Below are positions 42,442 to 49,661 of a stretch of DNA of 54,284 bases, piece after piece. Location: the NCBI GenBank assembly GCA_964412235.1, contig CAYPNT010000011.1, forward strand, positions 1-54,284, written 5' to 3'. The stretch comes from JAYZQT01 sp964412235 (GTDB taxonomy: Bacteria; Pseudomonadota; Alphaproteobacteria; MPNO01; UBA830). Position numbers and translations under genes: made by a program. The notes below the pieces were generated by a model. The model did not search any database. It saw nothing but the letters and a program-made list of their open reading frames with translations, and was not told the DNA's origin. Positions within the stretch are counted from its first letter, which is position 1. Every line of letters begins with the position of its first letter.

Positions 42442-44479
42442 ATGAAAAATCGTTGGTCTGATAGTGAGCTTTCTAAAATTGAGAAACGATACGCGCAAGA
42501 TAAAACAAACTTGGATATTGCCCGCCGGGTGTATACGTCCCGCCTTTTAGGTAGTGACGAGAACCTTGTTAGACATGGAGGGGGAAACACCTCCGTAAAA
42601 ACGGTACTACCTGGCGTGCTTGGCGGCCAAACCGAGGTGTTATGTATTAAAGGAAGTGGATTTGATCTCGGGAGTATAGATCCAACCGGATTTCCAGCAG
42701 TTAAACTGGGGCCCCTTCAGAAGCTAATACCTTTAGAGGTGTTAACTGATGAAGAAATGTTAAATTTTCTACGCACAAACCTTGTCGATGCGGCTTCTAG
42801 TAATCCTTCTGTTGAGACGCTTCTGCACGCGTTCTTGCCACATAAATTTGTAGATCATACGCACGCAAATGCAATTCTTACGCTCACGGATCAGGTGGGC
42901 GGCGAAGAGTTGTGCCGAGAGGTGTTCGGTGAGCGGTTAGGTTTTGTCCCCTATATTATGCCTGGCTTTGGGCTCGCGAAAAAAGCTAAAGAGATATATG
43001 ACGCGGCACCGGAAGTTGAAGGCCTAATTCTGTTTCGACACGGCATAGTAAGCTTCGGAGACACAGCCCGCGAAGCCTATGATCGAATGATAGAGATCAC
43101 GACACATGCTGAAGAGGCTATAGCCGCGCGGAAACAACACGTTATACCCACGGCAGAAATATCAAGGGTAACGGCGACGGCATCTGAAATAGCACCAATT
43201 ATTCGCGGATTGTGTGCGGTTAACGAAGAAAATTCTTGGGTATTAGAGTTTCGTACAAATGATAAGATCCTTAATTTTGTAAACGGTAAAGAATTAGAGC
43301 GTTATAGCCAGCAGGGAACGATTACACCGGATCACGTGATCCGCACCAAGCCAACTCCACTAATCATGCAACCTCCGATGGGTGGTGATCTTTCGGCATT
43401 TAGGAGGGATGCCGAGCGGGGCATTAAAAACTTTTCCACAAATTATACCTCTTACTTTCAGAAAAATAATAAGAGGCGGAATGATTCTAAAGTGGCTTTA
43501 GATTCTATGCCGCGCATAATTTTGGTCCCTGGGTTGGGTCTATTCTCCCTTGGTGAGACTAAAGGAGCGGCTACGATCGCGGGAGATCTCGCGGTGACTA
43601 ATATTGATGTAATTACGGATATAGAGCAGATGGGGACATACGAAGGTATTCGGGAAGAGGATATCTTCGATGTAGAGTACTGGGCGCTTGAACAGGCAAA
43701 ACGTGGTATTCCGCCGAAGCAGGCACTGCACCGGAAAATAGTCATTATAACCGGGGGTGGTTCAGGTATTGGGGCGGCTATTGCAAAACTATTTTCTGAA
43801 GAGGGTGCAAACGTTGCTGTATTAGATCTTGTTAAAGAAAATGCCGGCCGCAACCGCCGGCCAAGGGCGCCGCAGCGGCTTATGCTGGGACGTCACGGAC
43901 CCAAATGCTGTTCGCACTGCCTTTGATGCGGTAGCGCAAGAATTTGGTGGCTTGGATATACTCGTCTCAAATGCGGGGGCAGCATGGCAGGGAAAAATAG
44001 GGGAGATAGATTTTCCTACGCTTCGCAAAAGTTTCGAGCTTAATTTCTTTGCTCATCAATCGGTTGCCCAGGCGGCCGTATCCATTTTTTTGGCGCAAGG
44101 TATCGGGGGCTGTTTATTATTTAACACTTCAAAGCAGGCTGTGAACCCCGGTAAGAATTTTGGTCCCTACGGTTTGCCTAAAGCCGCAACCCTCTCATTA
44201 ATGAAACAGTACGCTCTTGATTATGGTGAGTATGGAATTCGTTCGAATGCCGTAAATGCGGATCGTATCCGTTCGGGATTATTGACTGAAGATATGATTG
44301 TTTCGCGTTCTCGTGCGCGCAGTTTGAGCGAAGAAGATTATATGGCGGGAAATTTGCTAGGCAGAGAGGTAACCGCTCGTGACGTTGCAAAAGCGTTTTT
44401 AAATCTTGCATTGGCCCAGAAGACGACCGCGGCAACTCTGACAGTTGATGGGGGTAATATTGAAGCATCGCTTAGATAG
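42442..44479 (+). pseudogene. Fused class II aldolase / short-chain dehydrogenase, interrupted by clustered indels
   Basis: The N-terminal half (about 430 residues) is a class II aldolase of the rhamnulose-1-phosphate-aldolase type: ENLVRHGGGNTSVKT, CIKGSGFDLG, and a metal motif DHTHANAILTLTD. The C-terminal half is a short-chain dehydrogenase: ITGGGSGIGAAIAKLF, SNAGAAWQGKIGE, then GPYGLPKAATLSLMKQYALDYG and a closing TVDGGNIEASLR. The reading frame changes by +1 near 43840-43905, so the aldolase frame stops at 43926. Taking one G out at each of two GCCGGCC sites and restoring one T before GGGAC gives an uninterrupted family-like sequence. The gene starts 14 bases after mtnA. The substrate is expected to be methylthioribulose- or deoxyribulose-1-phosphate, giving DHAP plus an aldehyde. 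Confidence 0.8.
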
Positions 44480-44592
44480 CCTCTGTTTTAGCTCTAAATA
44501 AGCGTAATTTAGGAAAACTGGAGTAAGAAATGTGGTTTTAAATAATCTATTACGCTTTGAACCCACTTTGTGGTCGAGAGTAGGAACAAAAC

Positions 44593-45855
44593 TTGGCATC
44601 TATAACAAACTCTTTTGATGTCGTTGTTGCCGGGGGGGGTAGTAGTGGTGTTGCGGCGGCCGTTGCCGCTGCACGCGTTGGTGCTAAGACGCTTCTGATT
44701 GAGCGTTTTAGCTGCCTAGGTGGCGCATCGACGATGCGGTCGGTAGTGACTTATTGCGGCTTATATACCCTTGCTTCAAAACCAAAACTCGCTGTCCGTG
44801 GTATTGCTGAGGAGGTTGTCCGTTTGTTGGAAATACGCGGCGCGGTAACCCGGCCAATTCGGCACCGCGGTGTTTTTGTAGTTTTTGAGCCGGAAGCGGT
44901 AAAGATCGTTTTAGATGAAATTGCTTCCGAAGCCGGGGTCACGGTTCTTTATGGCGCACTAGTTGTCGGAGCTGAAAAAAATGAAAAAGGCATAAATCGT
45001 ATTACAATTGCGAGTCACTCCGGATTAGAAGAAATTAAGGGTCGGGTATTCGTTGATTGCACCGGTGAAGGTGATTTAGCTGCGCGAGCGGGCGCTTCCA
45101 CGCGTTATGGGAATGGCGACCATGTAAACCTAGGAACCCTTGCTACGAGATTTGGCGGCATTTCTCACGATACTTTGATCACGGCGGAAGATATTACCTG
45201 CGCCGTTCGCTCAATGGGCGATAAGGAAACTGGACTGAGTAAAGACCGCAGTGTCGTAGCCAGGCTTCCTATCTCCGGGGATCTAGTCTGTTATCTCGCG
45301 TCTGAAGACTATGACCCTCTGCAGGTCACATCCATGTCTGATGCCGAAAAGCGGGGAAGAGAGCAGGCATGGAAGTACCAAGAAGCGATTAGGAGCATAC
45401 CAGGCTGTGAAAACGCCTATCTCGTAGTAACCGGACCCGAGTTTGGTAGCCGCGAATCTCGCCATTTGGAATGTAAAACTAAATTGACCTGGCAAGATAT
45501 AGAAAATCGTAGGGAGTTTGAGGATTGTATTGCCCTCGGCGCGTGGGGTGCCGAATGGCATGATCGACAAACATTTGAGAGTACCTTTGAATATCCGCCC
45601 GATCGATCCACCTACGAGATTCCGCTGTCTTGTCTTCAAAGTACTGATGTACCGAACCTGCTGTGTGGTGGACGGCTCGCGGATGGTGATCGTAAAGCCG
45701 GTGCAGCGATCAGGGTGATGGGTACGGCATTTGCAACCGGCCAAGCTGCGGGGGTTGCGGCGGCACTCAAATCAACTGGCATCACTGATGTTAGTCAACT
45801 CCAAGCGGTGTTACGGGATCAACGCGCAATTATAAATCACTCTGAAATAGGATAA
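44593..45855 (+). CDS. FAD-dependent oxidoreductase (FAD_oxidored family)
   Basis: This is a flavoprotein of unknown substrate. It opens with a typical Rossmann fold, DVVVAGGGSSGVAAAVAAARVGAKTLLIER, followed by LGGASTMRSVVTYCG, a form of the segment found in the FAD_oxidored/PF12831 family. A later GRVFVDCTGEGDLAARAGA and a closing LLCGGRLADGDRKAGAAIRVMGTAFATGQAAGVAAAL complete the FAD-binding pattern. The length is 420 residues. The start is a TTG at 44593, after AGGAAC 8 bases away. It lies 113 bases after the aldolase/dehydrogenase. It might process a product of the methylthio-aldehyde, but this is only a guess from position. Confidence 0.8.
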   Translation: MASITNSFDVVVAGGGSSGVAAAVAAARVGAKTLLIERFSCLGGASTMRSVVTYCGLYTLASKPKLAVRGIAEEVVRLLEIRGAVTRPIRHRGVFVVFEPEAVKIVLDEIASEAGVTVLYGALVVGAEKNEKGINRITIASHSGLEEIKGRVFVDCTGEGDLAARAGASTRYGNGDHVNLGTLATRFGGISHDTLITAEDITCAVRSMGDKETGLSKDRSVVARLPISGDLVCYLASEDYDPLQVTSMSDAEKRGREQAWKYQEAIRSIPGCENAYLVVTGPEFGSRESRHLECKTKLTWQDIENRREFEDCIALGAWGAEWHDRQTFESTFEYPPDRSTYEIPLSCLQSTDVPNLLCGGRLADGDRKAGAAIRVMGTAFATGQAAGVAAALKSTGITDVSQLQAVLRDQRAIINHSEIG

Positions 45856-45906
45856 AATTCCGGCAAAATACCATAAGCAAAATTTATTAGAGGATACCGT
45901 TAGCGA

Positions 45907-46596
45907 ATGGCATATCGTTACGCCGTTTATTTTGTGCCCTCCGATGATAGTGACCTCTATGAGTTTGGCGCACGGTGGTTAGGTCGAAATTCATTGGGGC
46001 AGAAACGGCCCCCCTTTGATATACAAAATCTAACTCTTCATGAATGGGAGAAAGTCATTTCGGGTCCGCGTAAATATGGATTTCACGCCACCCTCAACCC
46101 ACCCTTTCCGCTTAAAAAACGCTTTTCGGAGCGCCAGTTCTATGAGGCAGTTCAGCAATTCTCGGCTTCCCATAAACATGTAGTCATTGGGAAACTTAGA
46201 CTAATACAACTTGGAGGATTTCTGGCATTGTGTCCTCTAAAACTTAACGCGGGTAGGGAGCTAGCCGCGGATTGTCTCCATGAGTTTGAGTGTTTTAGGG
46301 CTCCGATAACAGACAAAGAAATTCTAAATCGTAATCCCGTAACTCTGACGCAAAACCAAAGGAATTTGTTACGCCGTTGGGGGTATCCTTACGTGTTGAA
46401 CGAATTTCGTTTTCATATGACCTTGAGTGGTAACGTTTCGGCAGCAATGATTATCCTCGTCTCGGAGGGGCTGCAGAAATTATTAATCGCCATAACACAA
46501 AGTGAAGTCACAATCAGAGATCTTTGCGTTTTTGTCCAAACTTCCCCCAGCGCTAACTTCCAATTGGCGGAGCGATTTCCGATGGGATTATCGTAA
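45907..46596 (+). CDS. DUF1045 protein, 2H phosphoesterase superfamily
   Basis: The two catalytic HxT motifs of 2H phosphoesterases are present: His60-Ala-Thr62 (KYGFHATLNPPF) and His170-Met-Thr172 (FRFHMTLSG). The overall sequence, including YAVYFVPSDDSDLYEFGARWLG and PITDKEILNRNPVTLTQNQRNLLRRWGYPYV, is that of DUF1045. That family is usually found in phosphonate (C-P lyase) clusters and is thought to act on cyclic phosphates. No phn genes occur in the window. GAGGAT lies about 11 bases before the ATG. It may instead handle a sugar cyclic phosphate connected with the preceding salvage genes, but there is no direct evidence. Confidence 0.85.
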   Translation: MAYRYAVYFVPSDDSDLYEFGARWLGRNSLGQKRPPFDIQNLTLHEWEKVISGPRKYGFHATLNPPFPLKKRFSERQFYEAVQQFSASHKHVVIGKLRLIQLGGFLALCPLKLNAGRELAADCLHEFECFRAPITDKEILNRNPVTLTQNQRNLLRRWGYPYVLNEFRFHMTLSGNVSAAMIILVSEGLQKLLIAITQSEVTIRDLCVFVQTSPSANFQLAERFPMGLS

Positions 46597-46697
46597 CGTT
46601 TATTTCGGTCAAACTATTTATGGTGAAAGCAGTTTTCACCGGTATTCGGTCGTTTTAGATCTCTTAATGAGTTGTGCGAAAAAAGGGCGCGGCAAGA

Positions 46698-48149
46698 TTA
46701 CATCTCACGACCGGGGAAACGGATACCCGTAAATTTTGTATATGATAATTCCTCCATAGCGTATTTGACGCCCTCCCGGCCATAGCCGCTATCGGCCACG
46801 CCGCCGAATGGTGTGGTATCCATCCGAAAGCGGCTACCTTCATTAATCCAAACTGATCCTACATGAAGTTCTTCAGACATTTTAAAGGCGGTCTCTAAAC
46901 TTGACGTAAAGCAAGAGGATTGAAGGCCGAAGTTTGAATCATTTGCTATTGAAATTGCCTCCTCTACGTCATCGGCTCCTAATACAACGGCCACGGGGCC
47001 AAAAATTTCCTCTGTGACGACGCTAGTATTGCGAGGTGGGTCAACAAGGATAGTAGGATATATTATGTTATCTTTTCTTTTCACCGGTAACGCATCCTTA
47101 GCGCCCGCTAAAACCGCGTTAGCAACCATTTTTTCGACACGATCAGCGTTTGCAGCGTTAACCATCGGGCCCACGTCAGTTTCAATTAGCGTAGGGTCAC
47201 CAACTTTTAGGGCCTTGGCGGCCTTAATGAAGTGCGTCAGAAACTCATCTAATGCAGATTTTTCCACAATTACCCTTTGAGCGGAAATACATTGTTGTCC
47301 GCTTGCTTCAAAAGCTGAAGGGACAATTCGTTTAGCGGCATCTTCTAGGTTAGCGTCGGCGCAGACAATATTGGCAGAGTTTCCGCCTAGTTCACCCACA
47401 AATGGTTTTGCGCCGGCGGCGCTCGCCAGCGCATTTCCTGCGGCAGTGCCGCCCGTCAGTGTGACCAATGCTATGTTTCGATGGCTCACTAAATAACCAG
47501 TTACGTCACGTCGACAGGGAACGACATTAACCAGCCCATCTGGCACTCCTGCGCGCGAAAAACATTTCGCTATCAAGATTGCCTCTCCGACACCCTCGAA
47601 CGCCGGCTTGATAAGTACGGAGTTACCCATGGCTAGGGCTGGCGCGAGTTTTTGCATAAGCAAGTTGGATGGAGCGTTGAACGGTGTAAAAGCAGCGACA
47701 ACGCCGTGAGGGTGATGGCGCGTAAACCCGAAGCGTCCGGCACCCATTGGTAATGCGTCGAGCGGCAGAACTTCTCCCTCCATCCGCAATAGTTCTTCGG
47801 CACAAAGCCGCGGGAAAGCTACCGACCGGCCAACCTCTACTCCGCACGCGCGTCTTGGTTTACCAAGCGCACGCATCGTGATTTCCGCTATCGCATCTTT
47901 CTCTTTTTCTAGTTCGTTTGCGGCATCTCGCAACCAAACCGCACGCTCCGCGGCCGAGGCTCCAATATTTTTTTGGAATGCGTTATGGCTACTACTAACA
48001 GCCGTCTCTATTGTCGCATTATCTGCCATGGCTACGTTGGCTACGAGCTCGCCGTTCCAAGGAGCATACAAAGCCTCGACGCGCGTACCGGATATTTTGT
48101 GGTCTTTCCCATCTATCCAGGGGTATGTGGTGTCAACGTTTTCTGTCAT
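46698..48149 (-). CDS. Aldehyde dehydrogenase (lactaldehyde/phosphonoacetaldehyde-like branch)
   Basis: This NAD(P)-dependent aldehyde dehydrogenase has all core residues: Asn158 (FTPFNAP), Lys181 (VLIKPAFEG), Glu253 (KPFVGELGGNSANIV) and the catalytic Cys287 (SGQQCISAQRV). The late segment SRFRMDTTPFGGVADSGYGREGVKYAMEELS resembles the branch that includes lactaldehyde and phosphonoacetaldehyde dehydrogenases, though I cannot be sure by eye. The ATG at 48149 has GGAGGAA at 48161-48155. The gene is divergent from an SDR and convergent with DUF1045. An aldehyde from the aldolase/dehydrogenase route is a possible substrate; so is a product of the HCHL-like enzyme further left. Confidence 0.88.
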   Translation of the reverse strand: MTENVDTTYPWIDGKDHKISGTRVEALYAPWNGELVANVAMADNATIETAVSSSHNAFQKNIGASAAERAVWLRDAANELEKEKDAIAEITMRALGKPRRACGVEVGRSVAFPRLCAEELLRMEGEVLPLDALPMGAGRFGFTRHHPHGVVAAFTPFNAPSNLLMQKLAPALAMGNSVLIKPAFEGVGEAILIAKCFSRAGVPDGLVNVVPCRRDVTGYLVSHRNIALVTLTGGTAAGNALASAAGAKPFVGELGGNSANIVCADANLEDAAKRIVPSAFEASGQQCISAQRVIVEKSALDEFLTHFIKAAKALKVGDPTLIETDVGPMVNAANADRVEKMVANAVLAGAKDALPVKRKDNIIYPTILVDPPRNTSVVTEEIFGPVAVVLGADDVEEAISIANDSNFGLQSSCFTSSLETAFKMSEELHVGSVWINEGSRFRMDTTPFGGVADSGYGREGVKYAMEELSYTKFTGIRFPGREM

Positions 48150-48164
48150 TAAGGATTATTCCTC

Positions 48165-48185
48165 CTGGCTACACAGTTTAGCCAG
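48165..48185. promoter_or_regulatory. Dyad in the ALDH/SDR divergent region
   Basis: CTGGCTA (48165-48171) and TAGCCAG (48179-48185) form a perfect 7-bp inverted repeat with 7 bases between. The left arm adjoins the ribosome site of the ALDH gene. It may be an operator shared by both genes, or a short RNA hairpin in the ALDH leader. Confidence 0.4.
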
Positions 48186-48263
48186 AGCGTTCATATTTTC
48201 CACTGCCGTTTTTATGTTTGGTCGTGAGTGCTACTTTTTGTTCACACAAGGGAGTAAATATCG

Positions 48264-49052
48264 ATGGTAGACGAAGTTACAGTAACAGCGCGGTATGAAA
48301 GTTTAAAAGACCGAGTGGTAATCATTACTGGGGGTGGTCAAGGAATTGGACGTGGATATGCCCACCATTTTGCGGCCCAAGGTGCCATACCCGTCATAGC
48401 TGAGCTTGACGGCAAAAACGGAGATAGTGTCAGGAGAGAAATTGAACATTTGGGCGGTATTGCCTATGCCTTTGAGACTGATGTCGGATCTATGCCCGAT
48501 GTTTCCGACATGATTGACGCAACCCTCAAGGCGGCTGGTCGTATTGATGTATTAATAAACAACGCTGCCGTGTTTTCCAAAATCACAATGGCTCCATTCT
48601 GGGAGTTGCCGCTAGAAGAATGGGATAGGGCCATGCAAGTTAACGTTACAGGTTCGTTTTATTGTGCACGCGCGGTGGTGCCGGTAATGCAAGAGGCCAA
48701 ATGGGGAAGAATAGTGAACGTTACGTCCGGTACAGTCGCATTAGGATCAGCTAACTATCTACATTATATAACCTCAAAATCCGCGATGATTGGTATGACC
48801 AGATCAATGGCTAGGGAACTAGGCCCGTGGGATGTCACGGTAAATACTTTTTGGCCGGGGATTATTAAGACAGAGGTGCCGCGCCCATCGGCACCCGATG
48901 CAGTGTTCGAAATGTTTCGCGACCAGCAGTGTCTGCCGCGACTAACAACCATCGAAGATCTTGCTAAACCCATGTTATTTTTATGTTCGGAAGAGGCAAA
49001 ATACATAACAGGACAAATTTTTGAGCCTGACGGGGGACTGAGTTTCAATTAG
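48264..49052 (+). CDS. Short-chain dehydrogenase/reductase
   Basis: This is a classical SDR that uses NAD(P). The cofactor motif is VVIITGGGQGIGRGYA, the NNAA motif is LINNAAVF, and the catalytic set includes Ser (VNVTSGTVALG) and Tyr-x3-Lys (HYITSKSAMIGMT). The C-terminus FEPDGGLSFN is typical. The length is 262 residues. AAGGGAG precedes the ATG by 9 bases. The gene is divergent from the ALDH gene, and both may be part of one alcohol-to-acid oxidation route. The substrate cannot be told. Confidence 0.9.
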   Translation: MVDEVTVTARYESLKDRVVIITGGGQGIGRGYAHHFAAQGAIPVIAELDGKNGDSVRREIEHLGGIAYAFETDVGSMPDVSDMIDATLKAAGRIDVLINNAAVFSKITMAPFWELPLEEWDRAMQVNVTGSFYCARAVVPVMQEAKWGRIVNVTSGTVALGSANYLHYITSKSAMIGMTRSMARELGPWDVTVNTFWPGIIKTEVPRPSAPDAVFEMFRDQQCLPRLTTIEDLAKPMLFLCSEEAKYITGQIFEPDGGLSFN

Positions 49053-49056
49053 AGAA

Positions 49057-49112
49057 GGAGTTTTATTTGCCACTTTATAAGGAGATATGTAGGCCAGTAT
49101 CCATAAAACTCC
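49057..49112 (+). repeat. 10-bp inverted repeat downstream of the SDR gene
   Basis: GGAGTTTTAT (49057-49066) and ATAAAACTCC (49103-49112) are perfect complements separated by 36 bases, just past the SDR stop. No U-tract follows. It may be a transcript-end structure. The spacer holds AAGGAG followed by ATG TAG, a start-stop pair. Confidence 0.45.
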
Positions 49113-49172
49113 GTGATCGGATTCTTCGAACCGAAACTTTTATCCCGAACTGATATGTCGGCTGGGTATCTG

Positions 49173-49652
49173 CTATTTTAAGTGCGCGTCGCGATTGCGA
49201 TATAATTTCTCCTCTGCGTAGCCCATTAGGTCTGGTTTTTGACCCGTTCCGAGCATGACCTGCATATAAACTGACTCAACACTTTCATTTTGATAACCGT
49301 GTATAACCCCTGCGGGGCAAGATACGCAGTCCCAAGGACCGAGATGCCGCTCGACCCGACGCCCATCCTCTTCCTCGAAAAATACCATTAGGTTTCCCTT
49401 CAGAACGAAGAATATTTCTTCTACCTCGTGAGTATGCGGGGCGTTACCTTCACCCGGAGGGACATACATAATGCTCAATGTGAAAGCACCAACGGGAATT
49501 ACGTTAGTGTCTGTTTTCCCGCTGGTGTTTCCTATAAATCGGTGCTGTGCGCGCCGGTAGCCATCTATGAGGGCATCGGCAAAAGCCTCCAAGTCGGGCG
49601 TACGATCTTTAAAGTGAGCGATTTGCCTGTCTGCGATATCTTCAATGCCCAT
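49173..49652 (-). CDS. Cupin-domain protein, last gene of the molybdenum hydroxylase operon
   Basis: This is a small metal-binding beta-barrel protein. Cupin motif 1 is NAPHTHEVEEIFFVLKG (His73, His75, Glu79) and motif 2 is GPWDCVSCPAGVIHGYQNES (His118). Either a dioxygenase-like or isomerase/sensor role is possible. The N-terminal FADALIDGYRRAQHRFIGN and C-terminal GYAEEKLYRNRDAHLK are shared with the second cupin at 53516, so the two are close paralogs. The gene begins 9 bases after the CoxL-like stop and is probably cotranscribed. No substrate can be assigned. Confidence 0.87.
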   Translation of the reverse strand: MGIEDIADRQIAHFKDRTPDLEAFADALIDGYRRAQHRFIGNTSGKTDTNVIPVGAFTLSIMYVPPGEGNAPHTHEVEEIFFVLKGNLMVFFEEEDGRRVERHLGPWDCVSCPAGVIHGYQNESVESVYMQVMLGTGQKPDLMGYAEEKLYRNRDAHLK

Positions 49653-49661
49653 GCCCTGCCG

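Noticed and set aside
43829..43926. Programmed ribosomal frameshift in the aldolase/dehydrogenase gene
   Set aside because: There is no clear slippery heptamer with a downstream structure, and fragments in all three frames match the family, which needs several indels and not one shift.
49079..49092. AAGGAG followed by ATG TAG as a start-stop regulator
   Set aside because: Only two bases separate the ribosome site and the ATG, and no gene follows on that strand.
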